Source: Heterobilharzia americana (lineage: Eukaryota; Platyhelminthes; Trematoda; Strigeidida; Schistosomatidae). From it: a stretch of DNA of 64,000 bases. The stretch is from NCBI GenBank assembly GCA_944470555.2, contig OX104130.1:43557491-43621490 (forward strand), read 5' to 3'. The notes beneath the pieces are model-generated. The model was given only the letters and a program-made list of their open reading frames with translations, ran no database searches and was not told where the DNA came from. Shown here piece after piece: positions 27,201 to 35,700 of the stretch; position 1 is the stretch's first letter; each line of letters begins with the position of its first letter. Position numbers and translations under genes: made by a program.

Positions 27201-28750
27201 AGTATTCGTCTTCACTAAAGAAGTAATCTCACCAAAAACTTTGTATAAGATTACTAAGCCAGTCAGATTTGAAATGTACTGAGACATACGTGGCATCAGT
27301 TTTAATATACGCACAAACTGTAACACACATGTGATTTCATTGATGTTTGACATTGCACAAGTATTTCTGAGATAGTGGAATATATCTGGTGCATTCCACT
27401 AAGTGATTCGCATTAGTTTCAAAAGTTTTCCAGTACTTTATCATCCTTCATCCAAAAGCATTAGAGCACAAAAATGACTTCTTGTCGAGTAATAAAAGTT
27501 CGCATGCCTATGATACACTTAGAAAGAATTCAAAATATATTACATTACAATACCAACTGAAGTGTACTCCCTTAGACTTACCAAATGCAAATGCAGTATT
27601 GCATGAAAGAAGTAACCTCTAGGAGATGTGATAAACTACGGTTTCAAATATAGGAAGAAGAGTGCCCGGCTACAGACTAATAAAATTTTGTCACCAAGTC
27701 CACCAGGACGATAACGTAAATACTCACTAGATATGTACATATGTAACTATCTCCTGATGAGTAAGAAACTTAGAGGGGACTAAGGGTATTCACTTTACTA
27801 TAAGCACATATATGCATTTTGATATAGACTATTGCATTTACGCTACTTTATCAATATCAAATGGATGAAGATTCAATAAATAAATATGGTCTTGTTCAAA
27901 TAACGCTTGGCAAAGGAAGTGAAGTCATTATTTTTCAAGACACAAATATTTCTATATATTTATCGCAGTAAGGGTTAGGGTCCTTTTTGCATATACGTAT
28001 CTGTAGGCGTAGCTACTATTTAAAATCAGCTAAAAAATTACCTACTTGTTGACAAAAGCGAACTGCTATTTAAAGAAATCAAAACTTTCATCTGTTTCCG
28101 TGAAAATAAGCCAGAAGTTATAGACGAAATCGTGAAATTAGGGAAAAACTGAATATATGGAGAAGTATTACACCTACTCTGGCAGTGCTCAAAACTTGAA
28201 ACGACAGAAATGATCCATTCTTTCGTTTTTCATTTACTGTGTTTAAGTTTATGAAAAGAACTTAGCATGTGCAAAATATACACTTTATTATTAGAAATGA
28301 ATAAGTCTTCATACCGTGAGGTTCAAAAATTCTAATTAACACTGTTTTAAAAAAGCTGATTGGATGAAAAAGTCTCTTGCTTTCTATAAACTGTCGAAGC
28401 AAATCAAATAAAGAGAGTGAATCAATACTTACTCGTTTCTCCATATTTTTGATACGTTCTTCAGGACTATCTTCTGGTTTGGTCTCCAATGGAGGAACAC
28501 CACCAACATCGATATTTGTCGGTACTGCCTGTCCACTCGTCCAACCTTGGTTCACTGATTGAGACGTACTTAACCTACGACCCATCGAAGAATAGCCTGC
28601 TGCTCTGACAGAAGTCATTGGTCTGCCACCATCTCCGCTCCCAAATCCCGAAGCTGTTGCTAATCTTAAATTAGCTGCAGTAGGTACTCTGGCTATGGGT
28701 ACATAATTAGGTCCTCGGATATTGGAAGTGTTTAAACTTCTTCCTAGCAG
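2848..28750 (-). CDS. IFT88: IFT88 gene (intraflagellar transport protein 88), partial, ten exons
   Basis: IFT88 (Polaris/TTC10) is a tetratricopeptide-repeat subunit of the IFT-B complex that carries cargo along ciliary microtubules toward the tip; in flukes it would serve flame cells, sensory cilia, sperm and larval cilia. Ten exons on the minus strand read in order at 28750-28439, 25863-25599, 22726-22612, 22567-22336, 22276-22206, 19140-18954, 15529-15373, 7362-7098, 5795-5684 and 2963-2848. Every junction has GT donor and AG acceptor and the phases 0, 1, 2, 0, 2, 0, 1, 2, 0 agree across the gene. The joined product of about 610 residues follows vertebrate IFT88 from the RPMTSVRAAG segment to the ERASLMQ segment without a missing block. 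The N-terminal part and the last roughly 200 residues are not seen. The match to the family is from memory of the human protein; no alignment was run. Confidence 0.95.
3099..3288 (+). repeat. tRNA-derived SINE (SM-alpha type), copy 2
   Basis: Plus-strand copy with CAGTGGCTGAAGGTTGG (box A region, one base shorter than copy 1), GAGCTCGATCCC (box B region), a hammerhead-like core at 3175-3226 and the 3' body GTTCTCCAACTGACGTCAGT ending GATGAATACTACATCC. It sits in the IFT88 intron between exons I and J, in antisense orientation to the gene. Confidence 0.82.
3175..3226 (+). ncRNA. hammerhead ribozyme relic in SINE copy 2
   Basis: GCATATTG then CTGAGAA (consensus CTGATGA, two changes), a weak stem II ATCC-TATACT-AGGAC, then an intact GAAAC, a short AGCT stem III, ACC at the cleavage position (consensus GTC) and CAGTGATC as the returning stem I strand. 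The 3' half of the core is better kept than in copy 1 and the 5' half worse. Not expected to cleave. Confidence 0.72.
3289..5099. other. IFT88 intron DNA, nothing recognised
   Basis: AT-rich intron sequence between the SINE and the Penelope relic. Short open frames at 3351-3554 (minus) and 3626-3823 (plus) have no recognisable content. Confidence 0.5.
5100..5520 (+). mobile_element. Penelope-like element 3' relic
   Basis: Base-level similarity to 31575-32030: both contain a GAAAAGC-TGGCTATAG stretch, ATCACACTATAGGA-like DNA, GTTTATCGAATC and a ...ACTAAAATACGAAT/ACTAAAATGGAATT end. At 31575-32030 this DNA encodes the C-terminal part of a GIY-YIG endonuclease. Here every frame is broken. The relic lies in the intron between exons I and J. 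Confidence 0.7.
5684..5795 (-). CDS. IFT88: IFT88 exon I
   Basis: Exon of 112 bases after acceptor TTTCAG. It completes the Trp of the EW pair and reads AMQLHGMVPTDPYLLQRLGD, then SYEQEGDKSQAFSYYYD, with donor GTAAGT. This matches the PTDPQVLSKLGELYDREGDKSQAFQYYYE TPR. No long open reading frame marks it; the assignment rests on sequence match and phase. Confidence 0.93.
5796..7097. other. IFT88 intron between exons H and I, nothing recognised
   Basis: AT-rich. The only compositional feature is a C-rich tract at 6723-6740. No repeat or coding match seen. Confidence 0.5.
7098..7362 (-). CDS. IFT88: IFT88 exon H
   Basis: Exon of 265 bases; two bases complete an Ala codon from exon G and it then reads LVNKGNVLFQQQQYERARDC, DDTSCVEALYNLGLVCKRL, EEALETFFKLHAILRNSAP and EKLEDPTQAQEW. 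It carries two TPR units and the KLHAILRNSA signature of IFT88. Donor is GTGAGT. The open frame continues upstream of the exon into the intron up to 7501, but that part has no family match. Confidence 0.95.
7363..8299. other. IFT88 intron DNA, nothing recognised
   Basis: AT-rich intron sequence immediately upstream of exon H; the exon's reading frame runs on to 7501 but has no match to the family there. Confidence 0.5.
8300..8460 (+). mobile_element. non-LTR reverse transcriptase relic
   Basis: One frame reads GALFRDVLETALKDT, then EETRGASDLSYVDAIVLL. This has the spacing of RT motifs B to C in RTE-like elements (SPxLFxxVLE ... DLxYADDIVLL), with the YADD box changed to YVDA. Only about 50 codons remain, so family placement is uncertain. 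Confidence 0.5.
9130..9214. repeat. (TA)n microsatellite, 85 bases
   Basis: Uninterrupted alternating TA. It creates an artefactual Ile-Tyr open frame across 9052-9237, which is not a gene. Confidence 0.98.
9215..11383. other. IFT88 intron DNA, one unrecognised open frame
   Basis: AT-rich sequence. A minus-strand open frame of 127 codons at 9793-9410 is long for this base composition (basic, Leu/Phe/Lys-rich, with SKKFLHSKFKFIFAVKTSLK) but has no family I recognise and no clear splice context. Probably chance or an old repeat. Confidence 0.3.
11384..11409. repeat. (TA)n tract at the 5' edge of the RTE-like element
   Basis: Alternating TA directly before the element. A second TA tract follows its 3' tail at 14608-14627, which suggests that the element inserted into a TA microsatellite. 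Confidence 0.9.
11474..12850 (+). pseudogene. RTE-like ORF, 5' part: endonuclease domain
   Basis: Frame of 458 codons starting at an ATG at 11474. Residues 1-64 are a basic leader. The endonuclease starts about residue 65 with VNVGTWNVRTM (catalytic Asn), then LGICESRWNG (catalytic Glu), GDMNAKLGG (Asp-x-Asn), NQIDFI, and GADVGSDHYLV (Ser-Asp-His). All catalytic signatures of the exonuclease-endonuclease-phosphatase fold are present. From about 12780 the frame reads nonsense (TKDTSTKHWQVKQNR), while the next frame carries the expected HFYETLASEAEQAAGKRDL, so the true protein was one polypeptide now broken by a small insertion or deletion. An ATG further in (11650) could also be the start. Confidence 0.85.
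12760..14592 (+). pseudogene. RTE-like ORF, 3' part: reverse transcriptase
   Basis: The continuing frame is open from the stop at 12757 to the TAA at 14592. It contains GKAAGPDGIPPEAL, LPKKGDLSACKNWRGITLLS, the motif A LNFIDFEKAFDSVDREVIW, motif B GVKQGCLLSPMIF, motif C DLDFADDLCLMS with an intact FADD box, then the thumb YLGSTVSTTGG and a C-terminal RWRWIGHALRRPTEDITRQA region. All RT catalytic aspartates are kept. It is a pseudogene only because the upstream endonuclease is in a different frame. Confidence 0.88.
14590..14627 (+). repeat. (TAA)n tail followed by (TA)n
   Basis: About six TAA units run directly from the element's stop codon, then alternating TA. Short 3' repeat tails of this kind, not poly(A), are usual for RTE elements. 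Confidence 0.9.
14631..15372. other. IFT88 intron DNA, nothing recognised
   Basis: AT-rich sequence between the RTE-like element and exon G. Confidence 0.5.
15373..15529 (-). CDS. IFT88: IFT88 exon G
   Basis: Exon of 157 bases reading AIDTLKSFERKDTR, then AATNLSFVYFLEGDLQQA and YADQALAADRYNPAG in the next frame position, with donor GTAAAT. It matches the AAATNLSALYYMGKDFAQASSYAD and NSDRYNPA elements of IFT88. The intron that follows is 8 kb and holds a whole RTE-like retrotransposon on the opposite strand. Confidence 0.94.
15530..16139. other. IFT88 intron DNA, nothing recognised
   Basis: AT-rich sequence between exon G and the older RTE relic. Confidence 0.45.
16140..17110 (-). mobile_element. 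old RTE relic (SR2-like), minus strand
   Basis: Read leftwards: SDVRQGYPLSPFLFNLYV at 16960-16905 (motif B), then GDHLVDLRYGDDNKVHGLL (motif C, YADD now YGDD), MFGMCFTPFSCKMSLQD, then near 16640-16470 pieces of the thumb with APVYCAAVRSVQLYCHET. From about 16400 to 16160 a broken frame reads KLLDEAVKLTRRSMVAEVRL and WSPRDNRN, matching the C-terminal end of Schistosoma SR2-type proteins. Many stops and frameshifts. It belongs to a different and much older family member than the element at 11411. Confidence 0.78.
17111..18953. other. IFT88 intron between exons F and G, rest
   Basis: AT-rich with no recognised gene. A short CTGT tandem repeat lies at 17845-17866. Plus-strand open frames at 17479-17670 and 17684-18007 look like chance. 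Confidence 0.45.
17845..17866. repeat. (CTGT)n microsatellite
   Basis: About five tandem CTGT units, last one changed. Confidence 0.9.
18954..19140 (-). CDS. IFT88: IFT88 exon F
   Basis: Exon of 187 bases, starting one base before a Lys codon boundary and ending in phase 0. It reads KIQAENFIKMAAKIISPAIE, then GYDWCIEQVKMSSYHEIAHD, then LEIDKAVMYLKQKDFHQ. This is the IFT88 region with the conserved SAKLIAPVIETSF, AGYDWCVE and NDLEINKAVTYLRQKDYNQ elements. Donor is GTCAGT. The internal Met at 19112 is not the translation start; coding sequence runs upstream to the acceptor. Confidence 0.94.
19141..22205. other. IFT88 intron between exons E and F, nothing recognised
   Basis: 3 kb of AT-rich sequence. 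Short plus-strand open frames at 19756-19938 and 20527-20748 have no recognisable content. Confidence 0.45.
22206..22276 (-). CDS. IFT88: IFT88 exon E
   Basis: Small exon of 71 bases after a 59-base intron. It reads DDKQYDLILEVIGNDDLRQY followed by EKRK, in the position of the IFT88 segment that ends IKNDHLRQMERERK. Acceptor is TTTTAG and donor GTAAGT. It is too short to stand as an open reading frame on its own; phase continuity with exons D and F supports it. Confidence 0.9.
22336..22567 (-). CDS. IFT88: IFT88 exon D
   Basis: Exon of 232 bases, entering in phase 2 and leaving in phase 0. It encodes IKIMQNIGISFVKLGQ, then EAITSFEHIM, then CYFITGGRSKMKHAFQQLL and DLHLDDEDRYLQHN. These match the IFT88 TPR with the MQNIG, SYEHIM and CYFAIGDREKMKKAFQKL elements. 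The donor is GTAATG. The reading frame would stay open for four more codons past the splice site, so the exon end rests on the match of the next exon. Confidence 0.94.
22568..22611 (-). other. 44-base micro-intron in IFT88
   Basis: Intron between exons C and D, with donor GTAAGT, a run of T bases and acceptor TTTTAG. Removing it restores the IRIKIMQNIG reading conserved in IFT88, so it is a real intron. Very short introns are known in schistosome genes, usually toward the 5' end; here one sits in the middle of a gene whose other introns reach 8 kb. Confidence 0.9.
22612..22726 (-). CDS. IFT88: IFT88 exon C
   Basis: Exon of 115 bases. Two bases complete a Gly codon from exon B, then it reads RLKVNMGNIYFTQKNYSKAIKF and ends GLDQVPNTHKFI plus two bases of an Arg codon. 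This is the KMNMGNIYLKQRNYSKAIKFYRMALDQVP TPR of IFT88. The donor GTAAGT opens a 44-base intron, so exons C and D lie almost together on the DNA. Confidence 0.95.
22727..25598. other. IFT88 intron between exons B and C, unrecognised
   Basis: 2.9 kb AT-rich. The stretch 24280-24740 is slightly more GC-rich with a 71-codon plus frame and may be an old repeat. A minus-strand frame of 133 codons at 25371-24970 (contains KQPVVVGLSFDLKTEVNRII and MAYLLYFVVNSQTGKLK) is long for chance here, but I recognise no family and see no splice link to IFT88. Confidence 0.3.
25599..25863 (-). CDS. IFT88: IFT88 exon B, start of the TPR array
   Basis: Exon of 265 bases, entering in phase 0 and leaving in phase 1. 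The acceptor is a long T run followed by CAG and the donor is GTTTGA, a weaker but acceptable site. It encodes VNNLIEESCIAACQGEI, then AGRKERVLVRQREQ, NLDLTYSVLFNLANRY and EALNTYQAIVRNKMFAHAG. These are nearly residue-for-residue the conserved core of IFT88 around the first TPR helices, and make this one of the strongest identifications in the window. Confidence 0.95.
25864..28438. other. IFT88 intron between exons A and B, unrecognised
   Basis: AT-rich. 26044-26247 (minus) has a short open frame with SSWDEFRNSDWLTQTLC of unknown origin. Around 26297-26345 there is a CTGATGA-containing motif discussed as a possible decayed ribozyme. Confidence 0.35.
28439..28750 (-). CDS. IFT88: IFT88 exon A (first exon seen)
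   Basis: Exon of 312 bases, phase 0 at both ends. It starts after the acceptor gtgacag and ends before the donor GTAAGT. It encodes a basic, Ser/Gly-rich low-complexity segment, then GGRPMTSVRAAGYSS, the conserved RPMTAVRAAG element of IFT88, then EDSPEERIKNMEKR, which matches the SPEEKIKQLEK stretch that precedes the TPR array. The residues before this in IFT88 (an acidic Asp/Tyr-rich N-terminus) should lie in exons further right; they were not recognised anywhere up to the window edge. The exact acceptor is uncertain by one alternative AG six bases downstream. Confidence 0.92.
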
Positions 28751-29849
28751 CTGTCACAAGAAGCAGTAAATATTCAAAACTTGTTTCTATAGAGATGCCT
28801 TGAAAGCAGAATACTTGAAGTAAATAACAATCATTAAACAGATTTTTCTTATGATCACTGCTTTTATCATGGGATATGTGGAACAGAACAATTTGAATGG
28901 AACAATTCGTAAAAAACCTATCGGTTTAGCATAAGTCCATTTCAAATTCTGTTGAATAAAGGAATTTTTCCAGAAATTGTTCAGGCTGTCATCACAAAAT
29001 ATTTAAATGATGGTCACAAAGGGCTCAGCGTGAAGTTCACTAATCATATCGACTACCAAGGGTTAACATATGCTAACAGTTCTTCTCGATGACTAGAACT
29101 TAAGGTCACAGTAACTGAGACAGAATATAATGTAAAATGAATTAAATGAATACCTTTTTATTGCGTCTAACGTTTCTCTGACTAAAGAGCATTTATTTGT
29201 TTTGTGAAATTTCTGAGTGAATATATAAAACAAAAAATAATCAAGTCAAACTTAATATGATACAGGCTCAACACAGAGTTTATTAAGTACTGTGTGTCGG
29301 TTGAAGTTGTTGCATCCTTTATCCAAACAACAAAAGAATATCAATGAAGTTGTCAAATTAGGTTGTCACTCAAAGTGTTCAGAAGACTGTTCATCTTGTC
29401 AGAATCTTGAACTAAAAGGACTACGCCATCTGCATACTCTACGTCTACCAAGTAGTCTCCTATGACAAGTCCAGTCTGTGTAAACTATTCATAAGAACAT
29501 GTGTGAGAGATTTTCAATCCAACCACGCTGATAGAGTAAAGAAATAATAAACTGTGAACAGTCTTTCTCTTCAAATCAAGTAATTACTAACAGGGAACTA
29601 CACTTCTTATTAGACCAAGGGTCTTCAGTTTCCATTAACATGAACTGATGGACAAAAAGTAACACAGAAATCAAGTCATTTCTCATCACTTGATAAAAAG
29701 CTGCACGCAAATAAAAGAGCTCATCAGTAAAGAAAGCTTATAGATGTGACTAATTTTTAAGCTCTGTGACATAAGTTTGCAGAATTAGTCTTTCAAATTG
29801 ACATATAGGACGAAAATGGAAATATATCAATTAACGCAGACTTAAAAAC
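28751..29849. other. AT-rich DNA upstream of IFT88 exon A
   Basis: No upstream IFT88 exon, promoter or repeat could be identified. Confidence 0.4.
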
Positions 29850-30586
29850 TGTAGACATCAGGCACAATCATGCTCCTTGCATGATTTCCTTGATCGGCAC
29901 ATTAGTTAAATGCACAAGTTCATTGTCATCCTTAAGTTCATTTCCAACTGCCTCTGGGGCCATACTGATCAGCATTTTCGTGTAAAAGTTATTTATGTTA
30001 AAACTAACCATTTTTTCACTGTTATCGTCTATACTTTAAGTCATAAGATTTAGTAAGTTGAGATTTTAAGTGATTTCTAATTGGATCTAGTGTAGTTGCT
30101 AAGTACTTAGAAAACTGGTAATTTGAAGTGTATCTAAACTCTACTATGGGCCTGATGAGATAACCTGGTTTATGAATCTTAATAGTACCATAGGATCTAC
30201 TACGACTATCAGCTTTCGGCATTAAATTAAACTTTTCGACTCACCTAGATACAGCTTTATTTGGCGAATCAAATACCCTATAAATTTCTTAACCCTGTTC
30301 ATATTAGTATCCACTGTTTTTCAATTTCCCCATATGATCTTATTTTTATGTGCTGACTCACTTTGTAGATGTAGTCAGATTTGTTCATTACAGCTGCTGA
30401 GTCACCTTTATCCGATTTGGAAACTACTATATTGTTATCGTTCTGAAAGTTCCTAAGATCTTCTCTTTGTGGTTCGGGTAAAATAGGTTTCATCTGTCGT
30501 TTCAGTGTCGGAGCACATTGGGCTCTTACCTCATCTGCAATTTCCTTATCTATTAAACCCAAAGCTATTTCTATTTTGTTAATGAC
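29850..30586 (-). mobile_element. Penelope-like element, N-terminal half, minus strand
   Basis: From 30562 leftwards: KEIADEVRAQCAPTL, LRNFQNDNNIVVSKSDKGDS then AAVMNKSDYIYKV (the KxDKGxxxVVMxxxDY element), then at 30222-30022 SYGTIKIHKPGYLIRPIVEF and YQFSKYLATTLDPIRNHL, which is the YGLPKIHKxGxPLRPIV region of Penelope-type RT. From 30020 to 29870 a frame continues with a motif-A-like stretch and VPIKEIMQGA before similarity is lost. Stops and small shifts are present. The 5' edge abuts the plus-strand copy at 30587. Confidence 0.8.
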
Positions 30587-32110
30587 TGAAAAATGGTTAG
30601 TTTGATAAAACTAGCCTTAACACGAATATAATGATCGATATAAGTATCCAATTAAGGTGTCGATCGAGGAAATCATGCTAGGAACACGGTTGTGCCTAAC
30701 GTCTGCAGCTTTTAAGTTTCAAAATAAAATGTGCAAGCAAACTGAAGGGGTTATCATGGGATCATGAATATACCCTATCGTTGCAGACATAATTATGGAT
30801 TGCTGGGAACGGATAGCTCTTCCAACAATTCTTCCGACTCCAAAGATATGTTTGCGACGTAGTACTGAAATATAAATATATCAATAGCTTCTTGGAACAT
30901 AAAAATCCAGCAGTGAATGGAATCCAACTTAGCAATGACTTAGAAGGTGATGAAGGTGAGCCACCAATGATGGATTCCAAGATAAAAGGAAAACAGGTTG
31001 TAAGTTTAGAGATTAGTGTTGATAGGAAACCTTCCCATTCGAATCGCTACTTAGACTTCAAATCATCTGATCCTATCTCACTTAAAGTAGGTTTAGTTAA
31101 ATGCCTAAGTAATAGGGCAAAAAAGCTTACTAATAGGACTGGAAATCTACGACAAAAGATGAAACACATCAAGAATACCTTGCATCTCACTAATTATCTA
31201 TCTAAATTTATGAGTTAATTCATTAGAAATCTAGAGAAAAATATACTCAGTAGTAGGAGTAGGAATACAGGTGTTTTATTTCTATTAATTCTACTGATCT
31301 TAGTAATGATAGCAGTGTTAATGGGGACTGGGTTGAGACAGAATTCAAAGAGTCTGCTGTGTTACCATACGATTAAGGCACCTCAGAAGCGTTACGAGGA
31401 CTTCTCAATAAGGCTGGAATTAAAGTGACATTTAAACCAACAAACTCCTAAAGACAAACTTTTCAGATCAAACGATCCTATTGATGTAATTAGGCAAATA
31501 ATTTGGTTTACCAAATCCCTTACAATGATTTCGAGGCTAAATACATAGGTCAAAGTAGTATACCAAGGTCAATTGCAGTAACAGGGCACAAAAACTGAGC
31601 TAAGTCAAGATTATTAGATCCTGATACGGTAAGAAATTTAGAGAAAAGCTGGGCTATAGCTCTGCACGCAACTACACATAATCACACAATAGGATGGGAT
31701 AGAGTGACAGTATTAAAAATTAACTTATTTGGGTGGAGGAAGAAACTGGTAGCCAAATCTTTGTTTATCGAATGCACACCAAATACATGCAATAGAGATG
31801 ACTCGGCACCTGACCGAGATATATTAAAATTAAATCACCTTTGTCACAAAAAGGAGAGAAAATTAGAACTATGTAAACCATCTCTCAAAGTTATGGGGTT
31901 ACTTGATGTGACTATAGACAACAAATTGTGTCCGAAACGTTATCCAGTAAATGATACTGTTTCACTGTGTGACATTTCTAATAAACAGACTAAAATGGAA
32001 TTGAAATCTACTACAGTGCCCAATTTTCGTCCTATATTATTGAGTTTTCCTCTGAACTATGTTTTTAGTTGGGAAATGTTTCAGCGTCATGTTAGACATC
32101 AGCAGTGCAG
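30587..32110 (+). mobile_element. Penelope-like element, C-terminal half with GIY-YIG, plus strand
   Basis: Begins with AAAAATGGTTAGTTT, the same DNA seen at 30015 on the other strand. It then encodes VSIEEIMLG, NKMCKQTEGVIMGS (RT motif B), a damaged motif C, SVDRKPSHSNRYLDFKSSDP and LVKCLSNRAKKLTN at 31010-31130, KAGIKVTFKPTN at 31410-31445, VYQIPYNDFEAKYIGQSS near 31510 (the GIY-YIG endonuclease start) and HNHTIGWDRVTVLK then AKSLFIECTPNTCNRD at 31670-31800. RT plus a C-terminal GIY-YIG nuclease defines Penelope-like elements. Numerous stops; not functional. Confidence 0.82.
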
Positions 32111-32329
32111 GAAAGCTTCATAAGTAAGTAAAGCAACTGACTGTTCATGAATATTTGCAACTTTTACTTTGTTTGAGTCTAACAGCAACAATCCGATTTT
32201 TCAAAGTCAAGGCTGTTTAGCAACCATATTTAGATGAGCGAACTCATTGCAGTATAAGGGGATAAAAATGATGCCTTGAAAATGCTTTTTCAAAATCTCA
32301 TACAACAGCTTTTCAGAGCACTTCATCAA

Positions 32330-32760
32330 CAGATGTCTTTATAATCGAACATGATCAAAAGCTAATGAAAACATTAGCAGCAGGATCACCCTCCTAGACA
32401 TTATGAATATCTCGTAAAAGATAGTTAGATTAATGCATCTACTCTTAATTCCTGTATCGCATAGACCAACAAAATCGACAGGACATATTCTGTGTAAAGT
32501 CCTAGACCCAGTCAACTCAGAAGTTATCCCCAACGTGATCTATAAAGTCCATTTCAATAGCTGCATACGCTACTACTGATGACATAAGTTAACCGTCAAA
32601 CCACGTGATATGAAACCTCTCGTCTCGAAACATTGGGACAACTTTAAAGAAGCGTTTGACTTGGTCGATTTCTAAGTAATTAAACGCGAAAACTATAAAG
32701 TGACCCACAAATTTTCAGTGGTCTTTCATTTAGGCAGTTTAATTGTAAGTCACTACGTTG
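32330..32760 (+). mobile_element. possible second GIY-YIG (Penelope-like) relic
   Basis: A broken frame reads LDPVNSEVIPNVIYKVHFNS (GIY box decayed) and about 40 codons later NFKEAFDLVDF, stop, VIKRENYKVTHKF, in the layout of the end of a Penelope GIY-YIG domain (HxFDFxxxxVxxRExxK). FKEAFDLVDF also resembles a non-LTR RT motif A, so the assignment is tentative. Confidence 0.4.
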
Positions 32761-35700
32761 ACAAAGACACAAATTACGAGCCTATTTGAAACAGCAGGGA
32801 TAAGTCAGTATGAATTCAAGGAAACCAACCAACGAACAGATAATCAGTCATTTTGATCAAGGTAACTCAAGTACAGCTGGTCAGACATCTTCAGTTGGTC
32901 TGTCAGTACATAAGAACCACCCTCTCTAGTAAAACCTAAACAACCAGCAATGGTTTAGGAACTCCCAATCAGTTCGAATAAATCAACAAACAAGCGTAAG
33001 TAATCCAACCTGCAAAGCATAAGGGTCAACCAGTATATATATTTGTATATTTTCCAGAACGTGAGAAATTATTACGTGTCAATGCTTCTTTAAAGGCTGG
33101 AATAGATAGGCAAACAAATCAATATAACACCTAACACGCAAGTAAATCAATTTGAGTTACCACACCTTACTCAATAATATAAAGATGAAGTAGGTAGAGA
33201 AAGATTGATACTGAAGTTGACATAAATGTATAGGAGGAAGGGTAAATAACTGCACCACTATTTAATACTACATATTTACAATAAAGGCCCTTTAAATTAT
33301 GGATAATTTGTTTGTTACATACGTGTATATGATGAATTCTCACTTTGCTTAGAAAGAGGGGAAATAACAGACTTTTCAAATCTTATTTCTAGGTTAACTG
33401 TCCAGTTGTTCAAGTTTACTTTGCCTGGATCTTTGCAAAATATATAGTTAGGATTCGCAGTTAATTTCTCCATTGAAGTAAAGGAGTTTTTCGCTTATGC
33501 AGGGCTGGAGTGGATTTTATTGAATATAAAAATATGTCATTCAACGAATATTTGAATGACGAAAGATGCAACGAAGGTTAATAGTAAGTAATGTCAAATT
33601 GCTCATTCTAAGGACAATCAGAAATGTCATCTGAAAACTGGCAACGTAATGTCTAAGTAGAGTAAGGTAACTATTAACCAATAATTGAGCAAAGGGAAGT
33701 TAAACAATGATAAGAAATAGTGGATAACAACCCTTGACTGAATATCCAACACCTGATTATGACAGTAGTTTGTCACATACCTCATGACCAAACAGAAGAA
33801 AAAATACTAAAGAGTGATATAAAATGAGTTATCAATTGTGACTGTAGAGTAATGAAACATAATGACACTCAGACACGTTAGAGGTATTATGCTAAAGTAA
33901 TCACTCATAATGGTAAGAAGAAAACGACGATGAATGGAAGCTACAGAGAGGCATAATTCAGCCAATTTAGTACACAGTGAGTGTTCCCAACATACAAGAG
34001 TGATTGTTATAGAAACAAGTCTTTTAAATAGTAAACATTGTACGATTCTACAGCTTTTGATGACAATATCGTGAAGACAGATTGCATGAATGCATACCAG
34101 CGGTATTTGTAACAACGTCGAAAAACTCAGGAATAATAGTAATTCGCATGTAGTGAATCATGCCATTTTCTTGAAGCCTGAAATATGTAACTTAATTAGC
34201 GCAGACAGTCACAAACCCACACCTAAAAGCTACATTTGCTTGAATGGATTTCATGTCATTGGCTTTTTTGATATGAATACATTGTATATTGTACCTGAGT
34301 TTGATTAGCACAAAATTATCAACCAAAGATATGACCATTTCTTAACCACTGTATTAATGCTTTTGTGAAACAAACTTAAAATGACAGGCAGTTTACTTTC
34401 CAATTTTGAAGTTCGTAATATTCTTAGGTTACATAGACACAGGATCAATGATGACTTAAGCATATTACTTAGTTTGTGGTTTTACTTGTCAGACAGAATC
34501 ACATTAAGCAGTAAACGTTTTGTAAGCTTGCACCTATTAGTTAGAAAGATAGGGAGCCACTCATTCGTTGTTGCCGCAAAGTTAAGGTGACTACTGGCAC
34601 CAATAAGAAACAGTTATTTATCTGTAGCTGAAAATATTTATGTCATTTAAGACTGTGTGAAGCTAACTGCTAAATGCAACGAAATTTTCACCTTTAATAT
34701 GCGATGAAGTCCAGCTTTTTACCAAGATTTTCAAATTTTCAGCACCTTTGAAATCACCTTCAATTAGACATATAATCTGAATCCTCTTGTGATTAAGTCA
34801 ACTCCTGCTCATGGATCTTTTAGTCCCTTCAAATTCTGATTGGGGCAACAGCACAAGCTTAGAGATGGTCTTATCTATGGTAACTTAAAACAGATTATCT
34901 CTAAGCCAGATTTAAGCATTTCAAAGAGTGAACGCTAAACTCTCATAAACGCGTTAGTGCTCTGTTTTCATTTTGTCTAGATGGGTAAAATGAAAACTAT
35001 AGCAGCAAGTTCCCCTCTTGCATGCTGAAGCTTGTTTGCAGGTGCAAAAGTTCAAAGTTTTACCGCCTTTACCCACAACCTAGGTAACTAGTTAACTGAC
35101 ATTACCTTCACTATAGCTTTAAAATAACTCATTTGCTAGTAAAAATTACCCATTAAAGTGGCTGATTAATGATTTTTGAAGTTAATTTGCTTAGAAACAT
35201 CATAAATAGGCGTTTCAGTGACAATTTACTAAATTTAAATACTACAGTGAGTTGTGGAAAACTGTTCAGCTTATCTTTGCGTGTCTTATTTAAAGGTTCA
35301 AACAGACTGTTCAGTGCCTCACAAACTTTCGAATAAACATTAATATCAGCTACATATGGATATCCTACGCCTTTTGTATCTATTTTATCAGCCCAACTAC
35401 TGCAGTCAAATGGATGAATAACTCACTTATTAAATTCAAGTGTTACGAAATTCATGGTTTTTCACTTCATTCTGGCTTTCATGTGTAAAACTAGGCATTT
35501 CCGATGTATAATCACTTCTGAATTTTGAGATTCAACCATACTTTGTATTACTCAAGGATTTTCTTTAATATGGTCACAGTTATTAGCAAGAACTTATTTA
35601 TATCTTGGAATAGTACCAACGCCATTTCCTCCCGTTGGTGTAAAATTTACTATGGGGTGATGAAGTTGAAAATAAATGACATTAATGGGGTGATAATATT

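Noticed and set aside
27753..27768. CTGATGAGTAAGAAAC, hammerhead-like core words
   Set aside because: Only four bases separate CTGATGA from GAAAC, so no stem II can form.
32640..32700. FKEAFDLVDF taken as a non-LTR RT motif A
   Set aside because: Neighbouring residues fit the end of a GIY-YIG domain better; kept only as a tentative Penelope relic.
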